64,000 bases of DNA from assembly GCF_036588685.1 (NCBI RefSeq), contig NC_086380.1, positions 66,600,180-66,664,179 on the forward strand. The letters are read 5' to 3'. The notes below the pieces were generated by a model. It searched no databases and had not been told where the DNA came from. It was given only the letters and a program-made list of their open reading frames with translations. Shown one piece after another: positions 35,701 through 42,027 of this stretch (positions within the stretch are counted from its first letter, which is position 1; every line of letters starts with the position of its first letter). Made by a program: the position numbers and the translations under genes. The stretch comes from Mytilus trossulus (taxonomy: Eukaryota > Mollusca > Bivalvia > Mytilida > Mytilidae).

Positions 35701-36044
35701 TGGTTAGAGCGCTGCCTTTAGATCCCGAGATTAAGGGTTCGAATCCCGCTGGTACCATCCATGGATTTTCACATCTATGTACAAATGATTAGTGATATTT
35801 AGCCAATTATTCCTCAAGGTTTTTAAACTGTAACCAAGAAGACCCTTTGGAATAAAATGGTAACTAAACATCTCCCTCGTTTTGGAACCAGAAAAGGGCA
35901 TATTTATTTACATTTTTATTTAAATGTATTTAAAAACAGTGTTCCTACCCAAGATCCACCTCCACATGGAAATTCTTTCAAACACAACGTTTTTAGTTGT
36001 GTTTCAAATGCAAAAAATGCGCGGTTTGGCTCTACAGTCGTCAT
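5544..36044 (-). CDS. LRRC43: LRRC43-like leucine-rich repeat protein, 22 exons, 861 aa (gene span)
   Basis: Exons join in one open frame with GT-AG introns (one GC-AG). The N-terminus has a Cys/Phe-rich block ([13 protein letters not shown], residues 20-32), which is the opening I associate with LRRC43. Residues 60-123 hold a conserved leader with SPWNLDYSW. Leucine-rich repeats run from about 131 to 244 ([38 protein letters not shown]), followed by an LRR cap ([17 protein letters not shown]). Residues 285-371 and 427-515 are family-like but without a named domain. From about 516 the tail is low-complexity Lys/Ser/Gly, apart from 617-655. The protein is longer than the vertebrate protein as I recall it (about 650 aa), mainly because of the tail. 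LRRC43 is linked to ciliated cells in vertebrates; a cilium or axoneme role here is inference. The start is the first ATG of exon 1, 392 bp from the divergent ARL6IP4 ATG. Confidence 0.88.
7810..7920 (-). CDS. LRRC43: LRRC43 exon 21 (phase 1-1, GC donor or alternative end)
   Basis: 111 nt, [19 protein letters not shown] and [15 protein letters not shown]. Acceptor ATTTTCAG. The only in-phase donor is AAAG|GCAATA, a GC-AG type. Without splicing the frame stops six codons later at TGA 7790-7792, so it could also be an alternative last exon. Confidence 0.65.
9087..9131 (-). CDS. LRRC43: LRRC43 micro-exon 20 (phase 1-1)
   Basis: 45 nt, [14 protein letters not shown]. Acceptor TTTTGCAG, donor AGAG|GTGAAG. 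It contains RRGSS, a basophilic-kinase-like site. Confidence 0.72.
9438..9656. repeat. Old copy of the CTGTGGATTCAT MITE family
   Basis: Diverged ends (GTTAATTCATTATC and ATGAATTTACAGTA) and internal TTCATAG/CCCACGAAAATAG pieces match the better copies at 54034-54240. In an LRRC43 intron. Confidence 0.4.
10191..10226. repeat. Perfect 36-bp palindrome
   Basis: CAAGGATTTGTATAGTTA is followed immediately by its exact reverse complement. In the LRRC43 intron between exons 19 and 20. Confidence 0.95.
10712..10750 (-). CDS. LRRC43: LRRC43 micro-exon 19 (phase 1-1)
   Basis: 39 nt, [12 protein letters not shown]. Acceptor TTTACAG, donor AAAG|GTGACC. The frame is kept with or without it. Confidence 0.72.
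11386..11466 (-). CDS. LRRC43: LRRC43 exon 18 (phase 1-1)
   Basis: 81 nt, [19 protein letters not shown] then AQSKTVK. Acceptor TTTTAAAG, donor AAAG|GTATGA. Removing it keeps the frame. Confidence 0.78.
12715..12870 (+). repeat. Dispersed repeat, TTTTGCTCATTGTTGAAGGC family
   Basis: Starts TTTTGCTCATTGTTGAAGGC and ends CATTGGCAATCATACCAC. Shared with 14560-14610, 30008-30135, 38825-39065 and 59155-59275. Probably the 3' end of a SINE or LINE. Confidence 0.65.
14169..14232 (-). CDS. LRRC43: LRRC43 exon 17
   Basis: Lys-rich [19 protein letters not shown]. Switches the phase from 0 to 1, so the exons that follow are all symmetric phase 1-1. Donor AAAG|GTATTT. Confidence 0.8.
14684..15336 (-). 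repeat. Dispersed repeat with three internal units of about 165-175 bp
   Basis: Units start near GGACCGTGAAATTGGGGTC at about 14760, 14930 and 15100. It ends with CCCCTCTACTATCGTAGGTG. A reverse-oriented relative is at 39070-39530; weaker ones are at 24060-24258 and 50640-51075. It stops about 22 bp from the LRRC43 exon 16 donor. Confidence 0.7.
15360..15578 (-). CDS. LRRC43: LRRC43 exon 16
   Basis: 73 codons, phase 0. A Lys/Gly start, then a folded-looking stretch, [19 protein letters not shown] and [16 protein letters not shown]. The donor AAG|GTTTGT sits about 22 bp from the end of a dispersed repeat. Confidence 0.88.
16379..16530. repeat. Degenerate minisatellite
   Basis: Six or seven copies of a unit like AAAACACTGCCAACATATA with variable spacers, in an LRRC43 intron. 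Confidence 0.7.
17008..17219. mobile_element. MITE, CTGTGGATTCAT family (TA duplication)
   Basis: Left end TACTGTGGAATCC and right end GAATCCACAGATA, with internal TTTCGTAGATT and AAATCCACAAAA. Ends about 37 bp from LRRC43 exon 15. Confidence 0.6.
17256..17360 (-). CDS. LRRC43: LRRC43 exon 15
   Basis: 35 codons, phase 0, starting [17 protein letters not shown] and ending in a Lys/Glu run. Donor AAA|GTAAGA. Confidence 0.85.
17973..18041 (-). CDS. LRRC43: LRRC43 exon 14
   Basis: 23 codons, phase 0, [20 protein letters not shown]. Acceptor AACCAG. The donor AAG|GTCATT is weak. May be an optional exon. Confidence 0.75.
18396..18830 (+). pseudogene. C-terminal fragment of a retroelement reverse transcriptase
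   Basis: Open frame with [40 protein letters not shown] and [15 protein letters not shown], the segment that follows the RT domain in a widespread invertebrate retroelement family. The RT core (YxDD) is not here, so the copy is 5'-truncated. Stop TAA at the end. Sits in an LRRC43 intron on the opposite strand. Confidence 0.75.
18831..19473 (+). mobile_element. 3' untranslated end of the same retroelement
   Basis: Continues from the RT fragment to the tail CCATTTCCATTCTCAATTTT. Shorter copies sharing this 3' end lie at 22150-22217, 31420-31630, 38545-38787, 39983-40046 and, reversed and deleted, 48819-48895. This is the pattern left by 5'-truncated target-primed insertion. Confidence 0.75.
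20214..20294 (-). CDS. LRRC43: LRRC43 exon 13
   Basis: 27 codons, phase 0, [19 protein letters not shown]. Acceptor GTCAATAG after a T-rich tract, donor AAAG|GTTAAA. Similar in plan to exons 14 and 15 (a TP motif near the start, Lys/Ser at the end). Confidence 0.8.
20949..21190. repeat. 39-bp minisatellite, six copies
   Basis: Unit holds TTGTTTTATTTCTTCATCCC and TAGTTTAATGCATGAAGAT. Near-identical copies in the intron just after LRRC43 exon 12. The plus-strand open frame here is a by-product. Confidence 0.9.
21226..21494 (-). CDS. LRRC43: LRRC43 exon 12
   Basis: Longest coding exon, residues 426-515, with [19 protein letters not shown] and [17 protein letters not shown]. Donor ATG|GTAAGA. 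A 39-bp minisatellite lies just downstream in the intron. Confidence 0.9.
21814..21928 (-). CDS. LRRC43: LRRC43 exon 11
   Basis: Residues 388-425, acidic, [19 protein letters not shown] and [11 protein letters not shown]. Donor CAA|GTAATT, leaving one base. Confidence 0.85.
22150..22217 (+). repeat. 5'-truncated retroelement 3' end
   Basis: Matches the last 65 bp or so of the element at 18396-19473, ending CCATTTCCATTCTCAATTTT. Confidence 0.7.
22668..22893. repeat. 21-23-bp minisatellite, about ten copies
   Basis: Unit like CACTGCTTAAAACCCTGATAA with point differences, in an LRRC43 intron. Confidence 0.85.
24060..24258 (-). repeat. Fragment of the GTGGGGCATT repeat family
   Basis: Keeps CAGATCAGAAAACAAAATGC and CTTCTACCATAGG, a diverged form of the end of 14684-15336. 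Confidence 0.5.
24352..24399 (-). CDS. LRRC43: LRRC43 exon 10
   Basis: 48-nt phase-0 exon coding [16 protein letters not shown] (372-387). Acceptor GTTCAG, donor AAG|GTGAAT. Confidence 0.8.
24590..24920. repeat. Degenerate minisatellite
   Basis: Units of about 23-27 bp around TTTTTGACTGTTTATATGTA, ten or more. Just after LRRC43 exon 9 in the intron. Confidence 0.75.
25064..25246. repeat. Diverged CTGTGGATTCAT-family MITE
   Basis: Has TTGTGGGTACATTTTTTGTGG on the left and AATAATGAATTAACAGTAAA on the right. Confidence 0.45.
25309..25494 (-). CDS. LRRC43: LRRC43 exon 9 (complete copy; 5' part is duplicated upstream)
   Basis: Residues 310-371, starting [19 protein letters not shown] and ending QSTYSGMP. 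Acceptor ATATTTTAG, donor CCT|GTAAGT, phase 0. Only this most downstream copy continues past residue 23 of the exon. Seven more copies of the acceptor and first 69 nt lie upstream. Confidence 0.9.
25425..26212 (-). repeat. Array of eight 99-bp units holding the LRRC43 exon 9 splice acceptor and first 69 nt
   Basis: Acceptors put exon starts at 26187, 26088, 25989, 25890, 25791, 25692, 25593 and 25494: seven steps of exactly 99 bp. Each unit carries ATATTTTAG, then codons for [19 protein letters not shown] (with small changes), then about 30 nt of intron-like sequence with in-frame stops. Only the last copy runs on into the full exon. Copies differ at few positions, so the expansion is recent. 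Confidence 0.93.
26242..26700 (-). repeat. Repeat-derived open frame (119 codons), not a gene
   Basis: 26540-26700 is a diverged copy of the segment at 43301-43420 (ACTCATAA...GAAAATAAAC...CCATG). The 119-codon frame begins in it. No family recognised. Confidence 0.5.
27248..27389. mobile_element. 142-bp MITE with perfect 12-bp inverted ends and a 19-G run
   Basis: Left end CCCGTAGCCAGG, right end CCTGGCTACGGG. The left end runs into 19 G (27258-27276). Lies about 26 bp inside the intron after LRRC43 exon 8. Confidence 0.75.
27415..27491 (-). CDS. LRRC43: LRRC43 exon 8
   Basis: Residues 284-309, [19 protein letters not shown]. Donor AAG|GTTAGT. The next intron has a MITE starting about 25 bp downstream and then the 99-bp acceptor array. 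Confidence 0.9.
27815..28078. mobile_element. 264-bp near-palindromic (foldback) element
   Basis: Arms of more than 100 bp: AGCACAAAAATCATGCTCGA on the left answers to AAGCATGATTTTTGTGCT on the right, out to ATAAAACTTTGCTCAGTG and its complement. Both strands keep an open frame because of the symmetry. In LRRC43 intron 7. Confidence 0.88.
28440..28557 (-). CDS. LRRC43: LRRC43 exon 7 (LRR cap)
   Basis: Residues 245-283, [17 protein letters not shown] then [14 protein letters not shown]. This is the C-terminal cap seen after the last repeat in this family. Donor AGAG|GTGATT. Confidence 0.93.
29331..29451 (-). CDS. LRRC43: LRRC43 exon 6 (LRRs)
   Basis: Residues 204-244 with two canonical LRRs, [16 protein letters not shown] and [15 protein letters not shown]. 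Acceptor TATTTCAG, donor GCA|GTAAGT. Confidence 0.95.
30008..30135 (+). repeat. Dispersed repeat, TCATTGACAATCGTACCAC end
   Basis: Same family as 12715-12870, including GGCTGTATGGTGACCTATAG. Confidence 0.6.
30328..30458 (-). CDS. LRRC43: LRRC43 exon 5 (LRRs)
   Basis: Residues 161-203, [16 protein letters not shown] then [14 protein letters not shown]. Ends TATTG|GTAAGT, leaving two bases of a Trp codon completed by exon 6. Confidence 0.93.
30641..30880. mobile_element. 240-bp foldback element with 60-bp arms
   Basis: TTACAGCTAATTTCCTAATG at the left is matched by its complement at 30861-30880, and similarity runs about 60 bp inward. In LRRC43 intron 4. Confidence 0.8.
31420..31630 (+). repeat. 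5'-truncated retroelement 3' end
   Basis: Matches 19265-19473 (GTGTACAATTTGGAAATTAG, GGACGCCTCCAGGTGC) through the same 3' tail. Confidence 0.8.
31724..31834 (-). CDS. LRRC43: LRRC43 exon 4 (first LRR)
   Basis: Residues 124-160 with the LRR signature [15 protein letters not shown]. Phase 0 at both ends; donor AGG|GTAAGT. Confidence 0.93.
32184..32377 (-). CDS. LRRC43: LRRC43 exon 3
   Basis: Residues 59-123, including [15 protein letters not shown] and [17 protein letters not shown]. The acceptor is TTGATAG and the donor is CAA|GTAAGT. This pre-LRR segment is one of the most family-like parts of the protein. Confidence 0.92.
32440..32600. repeat. GC-richer repeat with ATCCCG-like units
   Basis: CCCGAAATTCGAATTCCCGG and neighbours, between GGGGAGGGGGG and CCTTCCTCCCC. 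Looks like a decayed element in LRRC43 intron 2. Confidence 0.4.
33284..33440. mobile_element. 157-bp MITE inside the first tandem unit
   Basis: Ends CAGAGGTGGATTTA and (inverted) CAGTGGCGGATCCAGA. The uninterrupted units show where it landed. Flanks TTCTC and TTATC suggest a 5-bp duplication with one change. Confidence 0.7.
34008..34244. mobile_element. PIF/Harbinger-type MITE, TAA duplication
   Basis: Inverted ends GGCCAAATAAAATAATATGTG and AAGCATGTGTGTTTCC-complement read inward from GGCC. TAA flanks both sides (34005-34007, 34245-34247). Same family as 62095-62534. Confidence 0.8.
34594..34672 (-). CDS. LRRC43: LRRC43 exon 2
   Basis: Residues 33-58 ([18 protein letters not shown]...). 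The acceptor is a T-rich tract ending TTTTTCAG and the donor is AAAG|GTAATC. It leaves one base for a codon shared with exon 3. Confidence 0.85.
35335..35880. repeat. Local duplication in LRRC43 intron 1
   Basis: AATATGCATGATATACAAGC at 35340 recurs at 35530, and AAACTGTAACCAAGAAGA at about 35466 recurs at about 35826. The second copy is longer because of a roughly 185-bp insert (about 35604-35790) that contains the tRNA-like sequence. Confidence 0.8.
35688..35757 (+). repeat. tRNA-derived sequence (SINE head or tRNA pseudogene)
   Basis: A box TGGCTCAATTGG and B box GGTTCGAATCC are both perfect, at tRNA spacing. The anticodon stem does not pair and the T stem has only three pairs, so it is not a working tRNA gene. 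It ends near CCATCC. Confidence 0.7.
35949..36044 (-). CDS. LRRC43: LRRC43 exon 1 (start codon)
   Basis: Encodes residues 1-32, beginning [13 protein letters not shown] and ending in CGGGSW. The ATG is at 36042-36044. The donor GTAGGA follows TGG, so the phase is 0. An in-frame continuation into exon 2 is open. Confidence 0.85.
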
Positions 36045-36436
36045 TTTAACATATATAAAATCTCAAAATGTGGAAAACTTTTGGATGGCAACCAGAACGT
36101 CCATTTTGACGCCAAGTGCTTCTTCCGCTGCTAGGGAAATATAAATAACAGAATCGTTGATAAAACGAATTTAGTTAGAGTTAAACAATATATTTGTATC
36201 TTCTTTTTATAATATATCATTTATATATACTATCATCAAAACAAATATAACTAAACTAATAAATATAATTTACTACATATAACTTGTAATAAATGAAGTT
36301 GTGTTTTGTAAGTTTTTGTTTTGATCCGAAATATACAAAAAACAAAATGTCTGCGCCCATAAGATTTGTAAATTTTCACTATTCTCGACTATTTTGCACA
36401 TTTTTAGCTTTTTATTGACCAAATGGAATAAATGAA
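36045..36436. promoter_or_regulatory. Bidirectional promoter region of LRRC43 and ARL6IP4
   Basis: The two start codons diverge across 392 bp with no other gene between, so one promoter region probably serves both. The left part is less AT-rich and holds a GTTGCC half X-box (RFX-type half site) on the minus strand at 36087-36092. That fits a ciliary gene but is only a half site. No TATA box is obvious. Confidence 0.55.
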
Positions 36437-36675
36437 ATGGGAAAATCCAGAAATAGATCACGGTCAAGGTCACCATTACCTTCAAAGAAAAGAAAATCAA
36501 GATCGAAGTCCAGCAGCAAAAAGAAACGTAGTCGTAGGCATAGTTCATCAAGTTCTGATTCATCCAGTTCATCAAGCTCAAGTTCTAGTTCCCAAAGTTC
36601 TACTCCCTCAAGAAGAAGATCATCAAAAGATTCTAAAAAACATAAAAGAAAGAAGAAACATAAATCTAAGCATAG
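36437..36675 (+). CDS. ARL6IP4: ARL6IP4 exon 1
   Basis: Codes the SR-rich N-terminus, ending [11 protein letters not shown] plus two bases of an Arg codon. Donor AG|GTGAAA. Confidence 0.9.
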
Positions 36676-39600
36676 GTGAAAATCTAGCATTGCCATTAGC
36701 GTTTCATTCACCAGCACTGGCAAATGACTGGTATAAACAAGTTGAACACATTTCAGCACCCAGACAAATCGTAACCCAAGTCAGAAGATATTTCAGCACC
36801 CAAGTCAGAAGACATTTTTGGCATAGTTGTGGACATTTCTCAAGTATTAGGTGCAAATTTGTGTTGGTGCCTAAGCGTCTTCCTCAGGTGCAGATTTTTT
36901 GGAATGACAATTTGTCTCGGTACCGAAATGTCTAGAATACTTTTCTAGTTTGTATCTTATCGAAAAATATGGGGACGAAGTCCCCAATTACGGTAGAAAA
37001 ATCAATAAAAAAAAATAAAAAATGACCGGTAAAATTTCCCGAAATTTTTCATTCTACTAATGAACTCAAAATCGTTAACTTTTTTTTCAGATCTAGTTCC
37101 TTTTCCGGTTTTCCGCGCATTTGTTCAGAGATCTGTCTTGTTTGCATGAAACTTTGATTTTTTTTTATATTTATCAGTCTAGTAAAATATAAGATTGGAT
37201 CGCAATACAAATTCAATTTTAATAATTGTTTGATATGAAAAAAAACATTACCTGACGAAAGCGTTTCTTTTGTTTACATCAAATAAGACGTCATAACTTA
37301 AAGAACGTCACAGCTAATTCCCTAACAACAGAACCAAAATCGGGAACGTTAGTTACGGTATTTCCGTTTCTTTTATCATTGTTTATCAACATGATTGAAT
37401 TAAAAAAATAATACATGCAGACTTCGTTCCCATTCACAGGTTATGCCTGCCTCATATTAATAACCTCTTGAAAGGCTATTTTATTTTTTGCTTTGACTAC
37501 TTACAGCAACTCAAAGCAAAACAATAAAATAGCCATTCAAGACTTTATAATTATTTCGGGGAGGGGGATGGGCTCAATTCTATACTCCCCATGTTGGTTG
37601 GATTGGTAAGGGAATTGAACCTCACCCATATGATGTTGGCCACTAAGGTAAAAGTAATGACTGTAAATCACTCCAACTTACTTGGACAGGATATACTTGT
37701 ATCTTAATGACATGAGAACATCTGATCATGGTGTGTTTTCATTTGTCAAATCAGGGTAGAATTCTAGCTGACAGAACTCAATTGGGTTTTATCATTCCAA
37801 TTGAGCTTATATGAGCTGGCCTAACCTTTTTGGTTATAAGATATGTTAATTATCGAAACATTGTTGAAACCAAGAATCTACTGTCAAGACAACAGATATA
37901 TCATGTATATTGAGCAAGAGCATTTTTTTATTTGTTTTTATTTATAACTGAAAATACTGATGATGTTAAATAATTTATATCTGCACATGCCAACTCCACA
38001 ACAGCAGATTTTTTTGTTTGTTATAAAGCTCACTTGGTCACCCTTCAGAACGTTTAACTACTCAATTATGTCTTTTTTTTTCTTTTTCATATTAGTTGCT
38101 CCTTGTCATGCATTTAACTTAATATTATGACAACAAAATTTTATTTTTTAAGGTCATCTTCAAGCAGTTCTTCAAGTGCCTCTAGGGAAAGAAAAAAATC
38201 TAAAAAGAAAAAGAAGAAACGAAAAAAGAAAAAGTCTTCCAAAGATAAAGTAGAGCCAAAACAAGAATTAGAAAAACTTATTAAAAATGAAGATGTGAAG
38301 CTTAAAAGCAAGGAAAAAGAAACAAAAAATGGTATAAAATAGACATAAAAAATTTAAATTAGATACACCAAATTAAGTACATGACCAATATCAGTGAAAA
38401 GAAATATATATTCATGATGTTGAGAATCACATATCATCCACTCATCGAATTGGATTTTCTATTTGATAAGTCAATTTATAATAAGATATATATATTTATC
38501 CAACTACAAAAATAATGTATAACAGCATTTTAGTGATTAAACCTCTGGCCTTTGTTAGTCTTGTGTGACTTTAATTTAGTTTCTTGTGTATAATTCGGAG
38601 TTAAGTATGACGTCCATTATCACTGTACTAGTATACATATTTGTTTAGGGGCCAGCTGAAGGACACCTACAGGTGTGGGAATTCTGGCTACATTTAAGAC
38701 CCATTGGTAGCCTTTGGCTGTTGTCTGCTCTATGGTCGGGTTGTTGTGGCTTTGACACATTCCCTATTTCCTTTCTCAATTTCATGGTGCTGCCAAATCA
38801 TAGGCAATTATAAACATTAATTATACTGTGACCTATAGTTGTTAATCATACTGTGACCTATAAATGTTTTAAACATCTATGTCATTTGTTCTCTGGTGGA
38901 GTGATGTCTTATTTGGAATTATACCATGCATAGTTTTATATGACAACAGATGTCACAGCCTTTTATAAATTGAAATTTGGTAAAGCCCATAGGGGTTTTG
39001 CTCATTTTGGAGGAAGCATTAAGCAGTGACATATAGTTTCTTCCTTTCACATCACTAAGTCTCCTTTTTTATGCCCCACCTACGATAATAGAGGGGCATT
39101 ATGTTTTCTGGTCTGTGTGTCAGTCTGTCTGTTCGTATGTTTGTCTGTGCGTCAGTTCATACCGCTTCAGGTTAAAGTTTTTGGTCAAGGTAGTTTCTGA
39201 TGAAGCTGAAGTCCAATCAACTTTAACTTAGTACACATGTTCCTTATGATATGATCTTTCTAATTTTACATCAAAATTAGACTTTTGACCCCAATTTCAA
39301 GGTCCACTGAACATAAGAAATGAAAGTGCGAGTTTCAGGTTGAAGTTTTTGGTCAAGGTTGTTGTTGATGAAGTTAAAGTCCAATCAACTTGAAACATAG
39401 TACACATGTTCCCTATGGTATGATCTTTCTAATTTTAGAAAATAAGGTTATTTACTTAATTTTATGGTCCATTGAACATGGAAAATGATAGTGCGAGTGG
39501 GACATCCGTGTATTTTGGACACATTCTTGTTTGTATTATTTTTCAAGTTATTCAATGTTTTCTTCTCGCTAATATTAATAAATCAAGTCACTCATTAAAG

Positions 39601-41161
39601 GGACATTTACACAACACCTGATATTACATACAAATCAAATAAGTTTTTTGTTACACTTCTATTGAGATTAATGGGGGTAAAAAAAGGCTAGTACTTTTGA
39701 ATACACAAATAATTGAAGATTAAGAAAACAAAAAGATGAAAGACAAATTGATATTTGTTTTACTTTTTTCAGTCAGATGTTGTGTTGCTTAACTTTTTAG
39801 GCAGTATATTTACAAAATATAATTTTATTTAAAATATTTCATCGTTTCTTCTTTTAGCTGTTAGATCCATGAAGCCAATGACAAAAGAAGAATGGGAAAA
39901 ACAACAGAGTGTAATTAAAAGGGTGTATGATCCAGAAACGGGCAGGAACAGGTAACAGTCAAACATTGGTGGCCTTCATCTGTTGTCTGCTCTTTGGCCG
40001 AGTTGTTGTCTCTTTGACACATTCCCCATTTCCATTCTCAATTATATTGTATTGTATAAAGTAGAAAACAAAAAATGCAAAAAACCAACCTATGAGAAAT
40101 ACAATGTTGCTTTCTTTTGTAAGCATTGTCCAATCAAGTTGAAGGCAACTGTTTATTATTATGTTAACAGTCATATATTATATTGAAATTATGACATAAA
40201 TTGTCTGCCTATGATATGATATGCTGATGCATCTAAAAAGTCCATTACATAGGCAGAAATTTTCTACAAAAATAAAAAACTTTCAAAACATTATACATGT
40301 ATTCTCATCAAAATGACAGTATTCAATAAAAAGATTAGTATTGTGGCACAAAAAAAGAATCCCAACATAAAAACAGTTTTTTAAATATAAAATTGACATT
40401 TTAGGTTGGTAAAAGGAGATGGTGAAATTCTAGAAGAAATTGTAAGCAAAGACAGACATAAAGAAATTAACAAGGTAACTCCTATAGCATATTGCCAATA
40501 TTTTTTGTTTCTAAAGAAAAGCAGAATATTTAGTTATGAAAGCTTATTCAACTTAATGTGAATTCATTATTTTTCGTGCTCTAACAATTTGTGTAGATTA
40601 AATGGGTAAATGTGCACCAAGAATTGAAATGTTCAATGAAGTATATATCTTTTATATGTCTGTATTCAGACTTCAGCAAAATCATAAAATTAAGTATCCA
40701 AATATTACAAGTTTCCATCAATCCATAAAAACCATGAGGATGTAGAAGTAAGAAACTTAAGGGCACCATATGACCTTCAACAATGAACAAAACCCATACT
40801 TCGTAACAAGCTTAGAAATAAAAATAGTAAAACAATTCAAACGAGAAAATTATGTTGCATGATTTATATTAATAAAAAAAGGTATGATACACAACAACTA
40901 ACTAACTACAGTATAACAGGCTCCTGACTTGGAACTGGCACATACAGAATGTGGAAGGGTTGAATATAATAGATTCTTTTATGAATGATAACATGTGTTT
41001 TTTTTCTCCAGAGGAGACGAAACAGTCTGCACATATATTATCATCTGTTGCAGTGATGTTATGTCATTAATTTTATATATATTTTTTTTTATCTTTTGAA
41101 GCAATCTACACTTGGTGATGGAGTTTTCTTCCAGGCTAAGATGGGGTTGAATAAGAAATGA
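36437..41161 (+). CDS. ARL6IP4: ARL6IP4 / SRp25-like splicing-associated SR protein, 5 exons, 213 aa (gene span)
   Basis: Exons 36437-36675, 38153-38331, 39858-39951, 40405-40474 and 41102-41161 join in one frame. The N-terminus is Arg/Ser-rich ([20 protein letters not shown]), followed by serine runs and long Lys/Arg runs typical of nuclear-speckle proteins. The diagnostic part is the C-terminal domain, [39 protein letters not shown] and [12 protein letters not shown], which matches the conserved end of ARL6IP4. The family is nuclear and modulates pre-mRNA splicing; that role is taken from the family. The 36437 ATG is chosen because it opens the SR frame. An ATG five bases upstream opens a different frame. 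Confidence 0.93.
36970..37432. mobile_element. 463-bp MITE in ARL6IP4 intron 1
   Basis: Left end TGGGGACGAAGTC; right end, inverted, TGGGAACGAAGTC (12 of 13 match). No coding sequence inside. Confidence 0.7.
37467..37541. repeat. 75-bp hairpin with 30-bp arms
   Basis: CTTGAAAGGCTATTTTATT...CTTTGA is followed, after a 14-nt loop, by its near-exact reverse complement. Confidence 0.85.
38153..38331 (+). CDS. ARL6IP4: ARL6IP4 exon 2
   Basis: [19 protein letters not shown], then [19 protein letters not shown]. Acceptor TTTTTTAAG, donor AATG|GTATAA (phase 1). Confidence 0.9.
38545..38787 (+). repeat. 5'-truncated retroelement 3' end
   Basis: GGCCTTTGTTAGTCTTGTG to TTTCTCAATTTCA; longer than the 31420 copy. 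In ARL6IP4 intron 2. Confidence 0.75.
38825..39065 (+). repeat. Two degraded copies of the TTTTGCTCATTGTTGAAGGC repeat
   Basis: GTGACCTATAGTTGTTAAT then TTTGTTCTCTGGTGGAGTG, and again GGGGTTTTGCTCATTTTGG. Confidence 0.5.
39070..39530 (+). repeat. Dispersed repeat of the GTGGGGCATT family
   Basis: Starts TGCCCCACCTACGATAATAG. Two internal units of TTTTTGGTCAAGGT and GAAGTCCAATCAACTT. Opposite orientation to 14684-15336. Confidence 0.7.
39858..39951 (+). CDS. ARL6IP4: ARL6IP4 exon 3
   Basis: [19 protein letters not shown] and onward to DPETGRN. Acceptor TTCTTTTAG, donor ACAG|GTAACA (phase 2). Confidence 0.94.
39983..40046 (+). repeat. Short retroelement 3' end
   Basis: GTCTGCTCTTTGGCCGAG through CCATTTCCATTCTCAATT, directly after ARL6IP4 exon 3. 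Confidence 0.7.
40405..40474 (+). CDS. ARL6IP4: ARL6IP4 exon 4
   Basis: [19 protein letters not shown] then EINK. Acceptor CATTTTAG, donor AAG|GTAACT (phase 0). Confidence 0.94.
41102..41161 (+). CDS. ARL6IP4: ARL6IP4 exon 5 (stop codon)
   Basis: [19 protein letters not shown] then TGA at 41159-41161. Acceptor TTTTGAAG. Confidence 0.93.
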   Translation, partial: QSTLGDGVFFQAKMGLNKK

Positions 41162-41417
41162 GAGATCAGCAGTTTTCTTTTTGACTCATTTTACAATAAC
41201 AGTGTCAAATGTTCAGTGTTGCATGCATTACGAACCAATTATGAAACTATGATTTAATTCTAGAAACACAATGTGTTCAGAGAATTTGTATATGCAAATC
41301 AGTAATAACATGCTTAACTCTTATTGTTAACTTATGTTAATGTATGCATAAAGACTTTAAGCCTTTGTTAAGATATTTTAAGTTATTTGTGAGTGTCTTT
41401 CTGTGAGTAGATCAGCA

Positions 41418-41423
41418 AATAAA
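41418..41423 (+). terminator. ARL6IP4 poly(A) signal
   Basis: AATAAA 257 bp after the stop, followed by a T-rich stretch from 41436. This is the first good signal downstream. Confidence 0.55.
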
Positions 41424-42027
41424 CAAACTACATGTATATTTAATGTTTTTGTTTATTATTTTTCATTGTCTTGAGTTTTATTTAAAATAAGGAAACGAGA
41501 CATATTTCAAAAAGAGTCAAGATGACTAGAATTTTATCAATTATAAGTAACAATTAAAGACCTTCATCAATGAGAAAACCATAGTATATAGTGTGCCAAC
41601 AAAGGTAAAGTGACAAAATTACTGAACTCCCAGGAAATTCAAAAATTAAAAGTTCTTTATAAAATGGTCAAAATAAAAGCCCAAACACATGAAAAGAATG
41701 GAAAACAACTGTAATATTTCTGACTTGGTACAGGCATTACCTTATGCAGAAAATGGTGGATTGGTTTGAAAGCTAGTGAAACCTCTCACTTGTATGACAA
41801 CTATGGATAGTTTCATTTACTCTAACGTTGTAGATAATAAAGATGTTTCTTGTTAGAATATTGTCATTACCACTCCAATCTTAATTGACAAGGGTAGTCT
41901 TTTTTCTGTCAAAAAAAAAGTCAATGGTTCTCTCCTGAATCCCCAGATCCTTCCACCAATAGAAACTGTTTGCTATAATATAGCTTATAGTTTTTAGTGG
42001 CATTAAATACCCAACAATTTTTTAATC

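Noticed and set aside
35688..35757. Functional tRNA gene
   Set aside because: A and B boxes are good but the anticodon stem does not pair and the T stem is incomplete. It also sits inside an insertion. Called tRNA-derived instead.
36412..36759. Acidic/Leu-rich minus-strand frame
   Set aside because: Antisense shadow of the ARL6IP4 SR repeats.
36432..36935. 167-codon frame overlapping ARL6IP4 exon 1
   Set aside because: Another frame of the SR-rich exon running into the intron. The 36437 frame has family homology and correct splicing.
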